Shown in pieces: positions 48,870 through 60,432 of a stretch of DNA of 64,000 bases. A program made the position numbers and the translations under genes. Under the pieces are notes generated by a model. It did no database searches, was not told where the DNA came from, and was given only the letters and a program-made list of their open reading frames with translations. Source of the DNA: Rhodococcus sp. ARC_M6. GTDB lineage: Bacteria > Actinomycetota > Actinomycetes > Mycobacteriales > Mycobacteriaceae. The stretch covers positions 160,011-224,010 of the forward strand of contig NZ_JALGQH010000006.1 in assembly GCF_022810305.1 (NCBI RefSeq). Reading direction: 5' to 3'. Numbering within the stretch: the first letter of the stretch is position 1; every line of letters starts with the position of its first letter.

Positions 48870-50366
48870 ATGACCGCTGAGAACGTGCCGGACACCGATT
48901 CTGCCGATGAAGAGTGCGTGGACTGTGGCTACGAACCGGAACTGAAGCGAACACTTGGTTCTTTCCAGGTGTTCGCAGTTTCTTTTGCATTCATCTCCGT
49001 GGCGGTCGGCATCTTCGCCACGTATGACGATGTGCTGACCAGTGCCGGCCCCGTGGGCATCTGGCTCTGGATGCTGGCGGCGGTCGGTCAGGCACTGGTG
49101 GCGCTGGTGGTCGCTCAGTTCGCAGCCCGCATCGCGCTCAGCGGGTCCTCGTACCAATGGGCGTCGCGGCTGGCGAGCCCGAAGATCGGCTGGCTGTTCG
49201 GCTGGCTGACCTTCTGGTATCTGGCAATCGCGGTCGTCGCGTTGGATAACGCGTTGGCCAGCCAGGCATTCATGCCGCTGGTGGGGATGCAGGAAAATGA
49301 GAGCACCGCTCGACTGATTACGGTGGTCATTCTCATTGTTCAGGCAGTGCTGGTGATCGCCTCGACGCGACTACTCGGCCTGATCACCTCCAGCGCAGTG
49401 GGTATCGAGTTGGCCATCGTGGTGGTGCTGGTCATTGCATTGGCCGTTGTCATGGTGTTCACGGGCAGCGGCGATCTCGGCAACCTCACTTCGCGCGGGA
49501 TCACCGTCGATTCCCCGAACTATTTTGCCATCGGCGGCGGGTTGATGGCCGGCATGATCATGGGCCTCACAACGCTGGTGGGCTTCGACTCTGCGGCGAA
49601 TCTAGCAGAGGAAGCCAAGGATCCATTTCGCAGCGTCCCCCGTGCGATTGTGGCCTCGGTCGTCGCGGCCGGAGTTTTGGGGCTGATTTTCTTGATCGCG
49701 CTTACTATCGCGATCAAAGATGTCCCAGCAGTGAGCAACAGCGGCTCACCAGTAGCCGCGATCATCCGCAGCCAGCTCGGGCCGGCGGTAGAACGAATCC
49801 TGTTGGCGGGCCTGGCATTCGCGATGTTCGGCGCCGGGATGGTGGTGATGGCGGCGTGCTCGCGGCAGGTCTTCGCAATGGCGCGTGACGAGAGATTTCC
49901 CGCGCACCGGTTGATGCGACGAGTTAATCCCAAGACACAGACCCCAGTTCCGGCGACGATCCTGATCCTCGCCGTCGGGGTTGTCCTGATGATCGCACTA
50001 CCCGGTTCAGCGCTGCTGCAATTGATCATCGGCTCAACGATCTTGCCGGCACTCATCTACGGGGCGATAGTGATCCTCTACTTGGCGGTACGAAAACGAT
50101 TGGAACACAAAGAGGGTGGCTTCAGCCTGGGCCGCTTCGAACTGCCGGTCGCCGTTGCCGCATTGATGTGGGTGGCGTTCGTAATGTTTGTGCTTGTGAC
50201 ACCCGGGGACGCGTCCGTACCTGTCTTGATCGTCGTCGGTCTGATCCTCGCCGGCGGAATCTATTTCGCGTACATGATGATCTTCAATCGCAAGGTGCTT
50301 GACACTGAACCGGGTGATGTCGATGAATTCGCGGCTGCACCGGCGATTCCCGAGAAGACGGAATGA
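48870..50366 (+). CDS. APC superfamily amino acid/amine permease
   Basis: A 498-aa membrane transporter with about 12 to 13 helices. Its start ECVDCGYEPELKRTLGSFQVFAVSFAFISV and the stretch GIFATYDDVL are typical of bacterial APC members in the ethanolamine/amine branch. It has the internal helix pattern GGGLMAGMIMGLTTLVGFDSAANLAEEAKDPFRSVPRAI, where the Glu and Pro of EEAKDP are conserved. Its stop overlaps the ATG of the following oxidase (ATGA). This strongly suggests that the permease imports the substrate, or a precursor, of that oxidase. Confidence 0.88.
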   Translation: MTAENVPDTDSADEECVDCGYEPELKRTLGSFQVFAVSFAFISVAVGIFATYDDVLTSAGPVGIWLWMLAAVGQALVALVVAQFAARIALSGSSYQWASRLASPKIGWLFGWLTFWYLAIAVVALDNALASQAFMPLVGMQENESTARLITVVILIVQAVLVIASTRLLGLITSSAVGIELAIVVVLVIALAVVMVFTGSGDLGNLTSRGITVDSPNYFAIGGGLMAGMIMGLTTLVGFDSAANLAEEAKDPFRSVPRAIVASVVAAGVLGLIFLIALTIAIKDVPAVSNSGSPVAAIIRSQLGPAVERILLAGLAFAMFGAGMVVMAACSRQVFAMARDERFPAHRLMRRVNPKTQTPVPATILILAVGVVLMIALPGSALLQLIIGSTILPALIYGAIVILYLAVRKRLEHKEGGFSLGRFELPVAVAALMWVAFVMFVLVTPGDASVPVLIVVGLILAGGIYFAYMMIFNRKVLDTEPGDVDEFAAAPAIPEKTE

Positions 50367-51745
50367 GCTCTCCCACTGACAGACCGGCCGAGTTGACCGG
50401 CCGCGTCGTCCGTCCGGGCGATCCCGACTACCCCGATGCACGCAACTGCTGGAATCTGCTCTTCAATCACGCTCCGAGGGTGATCGTGTTCGCGCAGGAA
50501 ACCCAGGACGTGGTCAACGCGGTGAGCTGGGCGCGGCAGAATCAGATCCAGATTCGGGTACGCAGCGGTGGCCATTGCCTCGAGGGCTGGTCGTCTGTCG
50601 ATGACGGGATCGTGATCGACGTCAGCGAAATGAAGTCGGCAACCATCGACATGGAATCGAATACCGCTACCGTCGGCGCAGGACTCAACCAATCGGAAGC
50701 CGTGGCCCTGCTCGGCAACGTCGGCTTCGCCGCGCCGACCGGCACCGAAGGAACCGTCAGCTTGGGTGGCGCGACACTGGGCGGCGGCTTCGGACTCCTC
50801 ACCCGCAACTTCGGCATGGCCTGTGACAATTTGGTGGCGGCCGAGGTCGTCGTCACGTCGAACACCGACGGGGCCAAGACAATCGTCGTCGATGAGGAGA
50901 ACCACTCAGACCTGCTCTGGGCGCTTCGCGGGGCCGGCAACGGCAACTTCGGAATCGTCACTTCGTTGACCTATACGATTCACCCCCTGACTCAGACCGT
51001 CTACGTGACGGCAAGGTGGCCAGGTCTGGGCAACCTCCCGTGGGTCTTCGACGCTTGGCAGCACTGCGCCCCCTTCGCCGACAACCGCCTGACCAGCCAA
51101 CTCGAGATACACCACGACGAGATCCTGCTGGTCGGTGTCCTCGCATCCGGGGCGGAAGCCGAGGCGATCCGGATGCTGGAGCCGATCCTGTCAATCGGAA
51201 ATCCCGATGTCTCGACGACCAACGCGAGTTGGGCTGACACCTACGCGGGATTCCAGATTCCGACCCCCGACGAACCTGCGAATTGGAAGTTCTTCTCGCA
51301 GTTCGTCTCCCGCCAATTCCCCGTTGAAGCGATCAATCTGATCTGCGGGTTCATGTCGACGGCCCCCTCGCCGGATTGCAACTACTTCACCAATGCGCTC
51401 GGCGGAGCCGTCATCGGCAGTGAGCCTTCCGGCGGCTCAGCTTTTGCCCATCGCAACGCACTGTTCTACGCCGAACCGGGAGCGGGCTGGGGCACCCGGG
51501 GTGGGACACTGGCACCGGAAGATCCACTCACCGCGAAGTGCCAGGCTTGGATTGCCGAATTCAGCCAAGCGCTGGCGCCCTACGCCGATGGCGCCTACAC
51601 CAACGTGCCCAATGCCGACATGGCTGACTGGCAGACCGCCTACTGGGGGTCCAACGTCGACCGACTACGCCCGATCAAGGCGAAGTACGACCACGACAAC
51701 GTATTTCACTTCGAGCAGAGCATTCCACCGACACCGTCTCGATGA
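50363..51745 (+). CDS. FAD-binding oxidase of the berberine-bridge/PCMH type
   Basis: A 460-aa flavoprotein. The PCMH FAD domain has RSGGHCLEGWSSVDDG, where His would carry 8-alpha-linked FAD, and TVSLGGATLGGGFGLLTRNFG. The BBE C-terminal motif is present (WQTAYWGSNVDRLRPIKAKYDHDNVFHFEQSI). The canonical Cys of bicovalent oxidases would be in GATLGGGFG, where it is Gly or Thr, so a single covalent bond is likely. Translation is coupled to the APC permease. Substrates of this family are sugars, alkaloids or hydroxylated amines; which one is unknown. Confidence 0.88.
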   Translation: MSSPTDRPAELTGRVVRPGDPDYPDARNCWNLLFNHAPRVIVFAQETQDVVNAVSWARQNQIQIRVRSGGHCLEGWSSVDDGIVIDVSEMKSATIDMESNTATVGAGLNQSEAVALLGNVGFAAPTGTEGTVSLGGATLGGGFGLLTRNFGMACDNLVAAEVVVTSNTDGAKTIVVDEENHSDLLWALRGAGNGNFGIVTSLTYTIHPLTQTVYVTARWPGLGNLPWVFDAWQHCAPFADNRLTSQLEIHHDEILLVGVLASGAEAEAIRMLEPILSIGNPDVSTTNASWADTYAGFQIPTPDEPANWKFFSQFVSRQFPVEAINLICGFMSTAPSPDCNYFTNALGGAVIGSEPSGGSAFAHRNALFYAEPGAGWGTRGGTLAPEDPLTAKCQAWIAEFSQALAPYADGAYTNVPNADMADWQTAYWGSNVDRLRPIKAKYDHDNVFHFEQSIPPTPSR

Positions 51746-51776
51746 CGGCATCACTCCGAACTCACCCGCGCGACCA
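51740..51776 (+). repeat. Direct repeat, copy 1, at the end of the BBE oxidase gene
   Basis: The bases CGATGACGGCATCACT.CCGAACTCACCCGCGCGACC include the oxidase stop codon. A near copy lies at 55006-55041, on the same strand, 3.27 kb away. Confidence 0.8.
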
Positions 51777-52553
51777 TCACTGCTTGACCGCATACCCCAT
51801 ATACGAGATGGCAGTAGTCCGAATCTGCCCGAAGTCCAAGCGGCGGCTTAACTCTCCGTAATTCAACCTGCCTCCCCCGGCTCTCACCAGATCCAGCAAG
51901 CGAAGCGGATTCTTCGATCTCGGCCCGAGCCCGACAAACTCGCCAAGTCGCAGACCGTGCCGCTGCATCACTAAGTCCAGCTCCTCCGGTCGGACGCACA
52001 TCGACCAGTCGTGGATGGGAGTGTCGAACATCCTGGTCATCCGCCATTCCTGCATGATCTTGATCGCGACAAGCTTGCTGACGAAGGTGCGATTGATGGT
52101 GTCGAACAGATAGAGACCGCCCGGCTTCAACACCCGAGCAGTCTCGGCGATCACTCCGTCGAGGTCGGTCACATGCTCGAGGACATCGCAGCAATACGCG
52201 ACATCGAACGAGGCATCGGAGACAGGCAATCGTTCTCCCACCCCAATTCGATAGTCGATGTCGAGATCCCCGACGGCAGCATGACGGCGCGCGGTATCGA
52301 CCGACACGGTGGACGGATCGACTCCCACTACCCCGAACCCGATGCGGGTGAACTCCTCCGCGAGAAACCCACCGCCCGAACCGATGTCGAGGGCGCGCAG
52401 TCCGCGGTAGTCGGAGCCGCGATGCTCGGCTAGTACCCGACGAAAATAGGCGAATCGTCCAGGCGTGAGACTCCCGTGCAGCAGATTGAGCGGGTTATCC
52501 TCTTCCCACCACGACTCTCCCGCGCGATTGTAGACGTCGTTGTCGATAACCAA
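51777..52553 (-). CDS. Class I SAM-dependent methyltransferase (UbiG-like)
   Basis: A 258-aa protein with the SAM motif I ALDIGSGGGFLAEEFTRIG, VVGVDPSTVSVDTAR (motif II), DVAYCCDVLEHVTDLDGVIAE and the C-terminal part FVGLGPRSKNPLRLLDLV. The N-terminus ESWWEEDNPLNLLH resembles UbiG O-methyltransferases. The TTG at 52553 is chosen because GGAGAGG lies eight bases upstream; the GTG at 52562 would overlap that site and the longer frame (to 52691) has no ribosome site. It is divergent from the acyl-CoA dehydrogenase. The methyl acceptor is unknown. Confidence 0.8.
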   Translation of the reverse strand: MVIDNDVYNRAGESWWEEDNPLNLLHGSLTPGRFAYFRRVLAEHRGSDYRGLRALDIGSGGGFLAEEFTRIGFGVVGVDPSTVSVDTARRHAAVGDLDIDYRIGVGERLPVSDASFDVAYCCDVLEHVTDLDGVIAETARVLKPGGLYLFDTINRTFVSKLVAIKIMQEWRMTRMFDTPIHDWSMCVRPEELDLVMQRHGLRLGEFVGLGPRSKNPLRLLDLVRAGGGRLNYGELSRRLDFGQIRTTAISYMGYAVKQ

Positions 52554-53035
52554 TCGAATCACCTCTCCACCGTCGAGTGCACACGCCAACGTCTGACATG
52601 TGCGCCGAGTTCCGAGCCCAATCTTGACTATGACGCCCCGATCTCTGTCCGACAAGCCCTGAAAGATGTTCCGGATCAGGTCCTCTGGCACATTGACCGG
52701 ATATAGGACTGCATACGGGAATCGAGTGCGACCGAATCGTGGCCGCCATACTCGATGACCCGTCGGCAGCCGCCCACGCTACTCGAGTAGATCAACGCAG
52801 CTCCGCCATCAGATCTGGCATCGCTCGTCACCAACGCCAGATTCAGTGCGAAACCGACGCCGTGCTCGCCGGGCATCGAGCGCGATTCTTGGTTCCCAGC
52901 GTCCCCACTGGATGCGGTGGGATGACCTGTGATCACGCCTCTGCCGACGGATAGACAGCCGCCGGAGTAGTCCACAGCCCCGTCGAAGGAGAAGACTGGA
53001 AGTACATCGCTGATCGCCCGGGAGGAGTCGAAACG
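52554..53035. other. Intergenic region without a supported gene
   Basis: This 482-bp gap between the divergent methyltransferase and acyl-CoA dehydrogenase has only short overlapping open frames on both strands (52676-52975 minus, 52739-52954 plus) with no family resemblance or ribosome site. It should contain both promoters. I see no RNA gene. Confidence 0.5.
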
Positions 53036-54982
53036 ATGGCCACTCAGAAGTTGGAAGCGACCGCGGAACAGTCGAGAGCTCTCATCGAAGAATCAAGAGC
53101 CGAAGGATGGGACAAACCTTCATTCTGCCAGGAGTTGTTCCTCGGAAGGTTTCGTCTCGATCTGGTCCACCCTTATCCGAAACCGGCGCCCGAAGGCTCA
53201 GCGAACGTCGACCACTTTCTGGAAAAGCTGGCCGCGTACTGCGCCACGCTGGACGGCTCGGTAATTGAGCGCGAAGAACGCATTCCCGATGAATTCGTCA
53301 AAGGTTTCGCGGAACTGGGGTGCTTCGGTCTGAAAATCTCCGAAGAGTTCGGCGGAGTCGGTCTTACGCAGGTCGCCTACAACCAGGCACTGATGCTCGT
53401 CAGCTCGGTGCACGCCTCCCTCGGCGCCCTCCTGTCCGCCCATCAGTCGATCGGTGTGCCCGAGCCGCTCAAACTTGCCGGTACGCCGGAGCAGAAGGCA
53501 CGGTTCCTGCCTCGCTGCGCGAGGGGTGCCATTTCCGCTTTCCTCCTCACAGAACCAGACGTCGGATCCGATCCCGCCCGAATGGCGAGTTGCGCAGTCC
53601 CGATCGAGAACGGCGAAGCCTACGAACTCGACGGTGTGAAGTTGTGGACTACCAACGGTGTCGTCGCGGAGTTGTTGGTAGTGATGGCGCGAGTGCCACA
53701 GATCGACGGTCATCGCGGCGGAATCTCAGCGTTTGTCGTCGAAGCGGATTCACTGGGAATCACCGTCGAACGGCGAAACAGATTCATGGGATTGCGCGGC
53801 ATCGAAAACGGTGTCACCCGAATGCACAAGGTCCGGGTGCCGAGGGAAAACTTGATCGGGCGTGAGGGTGACGGCCTCAAGATCGCCCTGACCACGCTGA
53901 ACGCCGGGCGGCTGGCGATTCCTGCGATGTGCTCGGGTGCCGGAAAGTGGAGCCAGAAGATCGCACGGCAGTGGTCAGCAGAGCGTGTCCAGTGGGGCCG
54001 GCCCGTCGGTGAACACGCCGCTGTGGCGAGCAAACTTTCGTTCATTGCGGCGACCAACTACGCACTCGAAGCTGTCCTCGACCTGTCGGGGCAGATGGCC
54101 GACGAGGGTCGCAACGACATCCGAATCGAAGCGGCGCTCGCGAAGCTGTGGGCCAGCGAGATGTCGTGGCTCGTCGTCGACGAGTTGGTTCAGATCCGTG
54201 GCGGACGTGGTTATGAGACGGCCGACTCGCTCAAAGCCCGCGGCGAGCGGGCTGTCCCCGCAGAACAACTGCTGCGCGATATGCGGATCAACCGCATTTT
54301 CGAAGGATCGAGTGAAATCATGCGACTGCTGGTCGCGCGTGAGGCGTCCGACGCGCACGTCGTCGCGGCCGGCGATCTGGTGAACCCCAAGGCTGCGCCG
54401 AGCGCGAAGGCCAAGGCTGCGGTCAAGGCCAGCGGCTTCTACGCCAAGTGGATGCCGCAACTCGTCGCAGGCAAGGGACAGTTGCCGACGTCGTACAACG
54501 AGTTCGGTTCGCTGGCAACACATCTGCGCTTCATCGAGCGCAGTTCCCGCAAACTGGCCCGCTCGATGCTGTACGGGATGGCCCGCTGGCAGGCCAAGCT
54601 GGAATACCGGCAAGGATTCCTCGGCCGAATCGTGGACGTCGGCGCCGAGTTGTTCGCCATGTCCGCGGTGATCGTTCGCGCTGAAAGTCAGCGCGCCGAG
54701 GACGCCGTCAACGGTGAGGCGGCCTACCAGCTGGCCGAGGCCTTCTGCGAGCAAGCAACGCTGCGAGTGGAAAAACTGTTCGCCGCACTGTGGCGCAACA
54801 CCGACGATACCGACGGCAGGATCGCTGCCGGCCTGCTCGACGGGAAGTACACCTGGATGGAGGGCGGAGTACTCGACCAGAGTGAGAACACCGGACCCTG
54901 GATCGCACAATGGCAACCCGGTGCGTCGACCGAAGAAAACGTATCGAAGCCATTCTTGCCCTCCACCAGACGTGTCATGTGA
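53036..54982 (+). CDS. Acyl-CoA dehydrogenase with C-terminal extension (VLCAD/ACAD9-like)
   Basis: It oxidises an acyl-CoA with FAD and passes electrons to ETF. The 648-aa protein is longer than the usual 380-400 aa. It has the N-terminal helical domain, the substrate/FAD segments AFLLTEPDVGSDPARM and LWTTNGVVAE, RNRFMGLRGIENGVTRM, and the core end RINRIFEGSSEIMRLLVA, where the Glu is the catalytic base of the long-chain type. About 200 further residues resemble the C-terminal domain of very-long-chain enzymes. Length and layout suggest long-chain substrates. It is followed by a GMC oxidoreductase. Confidence 0.88.
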   Translation: MATQKLEATAEQSRALIEESRAEGWDKPSFCQELFLGRFRLDLVHPYPKPAPEGSANVDHFLEKLAAYCATLDGSVIEREERIPDEFVKGFAELGCFGLKISEEFGGVGLTQVAYNQALMLVSSVHASLGALLSAHQSIGVPEPLKLAGTPEQKARFLPRCARGAISAFLLTEPDVGSDPARMASCAVPIENGEAYELDGVKLWTTNGVVAELLVVMARVPQIDGHRGGISAFVVEADSLGITVERRNRFMGLRGIENGVTRMHKVRVPRENLIGREGDGLKIALTTLNAGRLAIPAMCSGAGKWSQKIARQWSAERVQWGRPVGEHAAVASKLSFIAATNYALEAVLDLSGQMADEGRNDIRIEAALAKLWASEMSWLVVDELVQIRGGRGYETADSLKARGERAVPAEQLLRDMRINRIFEGSSEIMRLLVAREASDAHVVAAGDLVNPKAAPSAKAKAAVKASGFYAKWMPQLVAGKGQLPTSYNEFGSLATHLRFIERSSRKLARSMLYGMARWQAKLEYRQGFLGRIVDVGAELFAMSAVIVRAESQRAEDAVNGEAAYQLAEAFCEQATLRVEKLFAALWRNTDDTDGRIAAGLLDGKYTWMEGGVLDQSENTGPWIAQWQPGASTEENVSKPFLPSTRRVM

Positions 54983-55005
54983 CGGCGGGGTCCGGGAACT
55001 GTGTC

Positions 55006-55041
55006 CGATGACGGCATCACCTCAAACTGACCCGCGCGACC
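55006..55041 (+). repeat. Direct repeat, copy 2, before the GMC oxidoreductase gene
   Basis: The bases CGATGACGGCATCACCTCAAACTGACCCGCGCGACC match copy 1 (51740-51776) except for a few substitutions. Copies 1 and 2 flank the methyltransferase and acyl-CoA dehydrogenase genes. Confidence 0.75.
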
Positions 55042-55110
55042 GATTCGCTTCGTACTGTTACCTCGTCAAGCAAAGGCAGCTGATACTCGCGGGGTCGAAC
55101 AGGAGTGGCA

Positions 55111-56604
55111 ATGCAGATGGATGTGATCGTCGTTGGCGGCGGTACAAGCGGCGCAGTATTGGCCGCACGACTCTCTGAAGACCCGGGTCGACGTGTACTG
55201 CTACTCGAGCAGGGCCCGGACGACGCATATTACGACGGCACCGTCCTACAACCGTCTGCGGCAGGAAACGTCTGGGCCGGAACCCCTTTCACTCGAGGGT
55301 TCCCGATGCGGGCGAAGGGCGAAGCGACAGTCCCCATGGTGCGCGGGCGCGTCTTGGGCGGGACTTCAGCCGTGAACTATCTCGCAACGATGCGCGGCCA
55401 GCCTGCCGACTACGACGCGTGGGCCGCCAGTGGACTCGACGGTTGGAGCTGGACGGACATCCTCGCGACATTCCGAGCGATGGAGAATGACTTGGACTGC
55501 GGCGCGTCGGACCTGCACGGCTCGGAGGGTCCGCTCGTCGTACGACGCTCCACTGCCGACCAACAGACCGAATCCCAGCGGGCCTTCCTCTCCGGACTAC
55601 GCGAAATCGACGTGCCCTGGGTTGACGACGTCAATGACCCTGAGCAGCTCCCGGGCGTCGGAATCTTCCCGTTAACGGTGTCCGCGGACGGCGCGGAGCG
55701 GCTGACGGTGAGTCGGGCGTACCTGACCGAAGAGGTTCGGTCGCGCCCGAACCTCACCGTCGAGACCGGTGTCACGGTGAACCGGGTGGTCGTCGAGGAC
55801 GGACGGGCGACGCACGTCATCACCGCCGACGGCCGGAGGCTCTCCGCCCGCGAGATCATCGTCAGCTGTGGAGCCACCGGTTCACCAGCGCTGCTGCAGA
55901 GGTCGGGAATCGGCCCGAAGGACCTGCTGGATAGCCTCGACATCCCGGTCGTCGCCGACATCCCCGGGGTCGGGGCGAACCTTCAGGACCACCTCGGCGT
56001 CCCCTTGGTTTATCACCATCCGGGCGGCAGTCCGCTGCGCGGTGGCCCCGTCCAACCGGTGTGGGTCGGCCGTTCCCCGCAATCAGACACTATCGACTTC
56101 CATGTCCTGAACCTGCCGATCGGAGAACCGACGGCCGACGGCGCGCATTTCTCGATCGTCCCGTTCCTCTTCGATGTCGGCGGGCGCGGACACGTCCGAA
56201 TCTCCTCGACCGAACCCGACGCCGAACCTGATGTGTCGATGCCTGAACTGACGCCGCGAGACGTCGAACGCCTCGACTGGGTCCTAGGCCGCATCGCCGC
56301 TTTCGAATCAACAGGCCCGTTCGCCCAACTCGGCGCCACCAGAATCCAACCCACAACGGACCTGACCTCCGAAGGTGCCGCTACCGGATTGATCAACAGC
56401 GGCCAGATCAGCTACGCGCACTTGGGTGGCACCTGCGCAATGGGCTCAGATGGCGACCCGAATGCCGTCCTGGACGAGCGCTGCCGGGTACGCGGGGTCG
56501 AAGGTCTGAGGGTCGTGGACGCCTCCGCGATGCCGGTGTTGCCGGCGGGAAACACCTACCTCGGCTGCGTGATGATGGCAGAACGCGCCGCGAAACTGAT
56601 CTGA
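55111..56604 (+). CDS. GMC family FAD-dependent oxidoreductase (choline dehydrogenase-like)
   Basis: It oxidises an alcohol group with FAD. The 497-aa protein begins MQMDVIVVGGGTSGAVLAARLSE (dinucleotide-binding fold), then has the GMC signature RGRVLGGTSAVNYLATMRG, CGATGSPALLQRSGIGP, and the C-terminal active-site region SYAHLGGTCAMG (His) with MPVLPAGNTYLGCVMMAERAA (Asn). The ATG at 55111 is chosen since AGGAG lies five bases upstream. It could act with the nearby acyl-CoA dehydrogenase in alcohol or lipid side-chain oxidation; that is inference. Confidence 0.9.
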   Translation: MQMDVIVVGGGTSGAVLAARLSEDPGRRVLLLEQGPDDAYYDGTVLQPSAAGNVWAGTPFTRGFPMRAKGEATVPMVRGRVLGGTSAVNYLATMRGQPADYDAWAASGLDGWSWTDILATFRAMENDLDCGASDLHGSEGPLVVRRSTADQQTESQRAFLSGLREIDVPWVDDVNDPEQLPGVGIFPLTVSADGAERLTVSRAYLTEEVRSRPNLTVETGVTVNRVVVEDGRATHVITADGRRLSAREIIVSCGATGSPALLQRSGIGPKDLLDSLDIPVVADIPGVGANLQDHLGVPLVYHHPGGSPLRGGPVQPVWVGRSPQSDTIDFHVLNLPIGEPTADGAHFSIVPFLFDVGGRGHVRISSTEPDAEPDVSMPELTPRDVERLDWVLGRIAAFESTGPFAQLGATRIQPTTDLTSEGAATGLINSGQISYAHLGGTCAMGSDGDPNAVLDERCRVRGVEGLRVVDASAMPVLPAGNTYLGCVMMAERAAKLI

Positions 56605-56678
56605 GGCGGGTGGCTGCTACTTGCAGTACGCACTCCGTGATCGGAATGTGTACAACTTCTAGGCAGAATTGCAGACGC

Positions 56679-58997
<2,319 letters not shown>

Positions 58998-59048
58998 TCA
59001 CTTTTCCGCACTGATCCAAGACCCTTGCAAAAGAAGCTCTTGCCTGCT

Positions 59049-59362
59049 CTATCCTGTCGGGTCGACCGGATTGTTCCGCGAGACGATCAGCGGATCGATC
59101 GGCGTCAAGGGAAATCGCGGCAATTCCTGTTCCCGAACGCCGAACGCCGCCGCGAGCACCCCCCGCGAAAACGCGGAAGCTGTTGCCCAGCAGCCGATAT
59201 CGCCGGTAGTCGGTTGTTCGAAGAAGATCAGAAAGTTGATGTCGTCGTCGCCGAGAACCTTGAAGTGGTGCGGTACGCCCGGGGAACGAAGTACACCTGA
59301 CCCGGCTCGACGAGGCAGGTATCGAGGGAACCGTCGGGATCCACAGGGACCCCTTCCGTCAC
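59049..59362 (-). pseudogene. Frameshifted cupin-domain protein (oxalate decarboxylase-like C-terminal piece)
   Basis: The gene starts at GTG 59362, overlapping the DUF5994 stop (GTGA), and reads VDPDGSLDTCLVEPGQVYFVPR in the first frame. After about 59285 the family sequence continues in another frame: GVPHHFKVLGDDDINFLIFF, QPTTGDIG, LPRFPLTPIDPLIVSRNNPVDP. A single missing G in the run CCCCGGGC would restore VPRGVPHHF. The metal His pair of the cupin lies exactly at the break. Either the gene is dead or the base is a sequencing error. The product would be only about 105 residues. Confidence 0.75.
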
Positions 59363-59817
59363 TCCGCCCGATAAGTGTCGCTACGCGCAGGATCAACCAG
59401 ACTGCGCATCATTGTGTAGGCGTGGTCCGGATCGGTGGTGGGCGGAACCATCTTCAAGGCAAGTCGGCAACCGAGGACATCTTCGAAGATCATCAAATCC
59501 GACGGTTGGCCAGGGTATGGTCCCCGAACTTCGAGCCCGTCGCCCTCATCGATACGCCGTTGCTCGCTGCTGATCGTGTTCCAGTCGAATGCAACGCGTG
59601 CTATCGGCCCTAGCCGCAACGAGAGCGCGGATATCAAATCGTGTAGCTCCGACGTGACATTGGAAGTCCACGGAAACCAGGCACCGTCAACCGGTGATGG
59701 CACCGCGCCCTGACCACGAAGAAGGAACCGTGGGGTTCTGGTGGGAGATGGGAAGGGTTGCCCCACGTGCGGTGGCGGCGTCTCCCTCGCGAAGTCGAGT
59801 GTGATTGCGTGCGCCAT
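59359..59817 (-). CDS. DUF5994 family protein
   Basis: A 152-aa protein with the DUF5994 pattern: TPRFLLRGQGAVPSPVDGAWFPWTSNVTSELHDLISAL, then LGPIARVAFDWNTISSEQRRI, a DLMIFEDVLGCRLALKMVPP strand set and a polar end. The family is common in Mycobacterium and Rhodococcus and has no known role. It starts at ATG 59817 and its stop overlaps the start of the broken cupin gene. Confidence 0.75.
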   Translation of the reverse strand: MAHAITLDFARETPPPHVGQPFPSPTRTPRFLLRGQGAVPSPVDGAWFPWTSNVTSELHDLISALSLRLGPIARVAFDWNTISSEQRRIDEGDGLEVRGPYPGQPSDLMIFEDVLGCRLALKMVPPTTDPDHAYTMMRSLVDPARSDTYRAE

Positions 59818-59931
59818 GACAGACGTTCCTCAGTGAAGTGTTCGTGGGACCGTCAGGCAAATACGCCGGATCGTGAGACCCATACGTCAACGCTACGCCG
59901 TTATGGTCCGCCCGGATGCGATCCCTGCGGC

Positions 59932-60327
59932 TCAGGATTCAACCGTGACGACCACTCCGGTGTCGCCGTAGGGAAATGAACCTTTGCCGATGTGCCCCAG
60001 CGTGTTGAAGAATCTCGAGATCGGGACCATCACGCCATATTTCGCTTTGACCTTTCTCTGAATCTCGTCGAATTCCGGGCCCGCGGCAACCAATTGCGCG
60101 GTGCCGGTGACGGTCGGTGCGCCGGGAACCACTTTTCCGCGGTTGTTGCACGCGGCAATCGTCACGCGAGGATCGTTCCGCAACCGCTTGGTCTTGCCGG
60201 ACCTCGACGAGGTCCAGAATCCGATGCGGCCGTCGGACAACGGCACGACCCAGGTGGGTGTCGCGACGCCGTCACCGCTCTTCCGGAAGGTGCTGACCGA
60301 GATGGTTTTCTCTTCGCCGAGGGACAT
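59932..60327 (-). CDS. PPOX-class flavin/F420-dependent split-barrel protein
   Basis: A 131-aa protein of the pyridoxamine-phosphate-oxidase-like split barrel. KTISVSTFRKSGDGVATPTWVVPLSDGRIGFWTSSRSGKTKRL is typical of the TIGR03666 F420-dependent type (Rv2061c-like). RNDPRVTIAACNNRGKV holds the dimer-interface strand. The ATG at 60327 is the family start; a GTG at 60348 is also possible. It is divergent from pit. Confidence 0.82.
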   Translation of the reverse strand: MSLGEEKTISVSTFRKSGDGVATPTWVVPLSDGRIGFWTSSRSGKTKRLRNDPRVTIAACNNRGKVVPGAPTVTGTAQLVAAGPEFDEIQRKVKAKYGVMVPISRFFNTLGHIGKGSFPYGDTGVVVTVES

Positions 60328-60432
60328 GGACTGAGCGTATTCCTTCACACCCGAAGTGGCGACGCCAATGTTCTCGAAACAAGCCTGCTTGAGCTCGGTT
60401 TACCGGCCGTCCATGAGGGACAGTCAGTAATC

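Noticed and set aside
52676..52975. A 99-codon minus-strand ORF upstream of the methyltransferase
   Set aside because: It overlaps a competing plus-strand frame of similar length; no ribosome site and no family pattern. It is probably promoter DNA.
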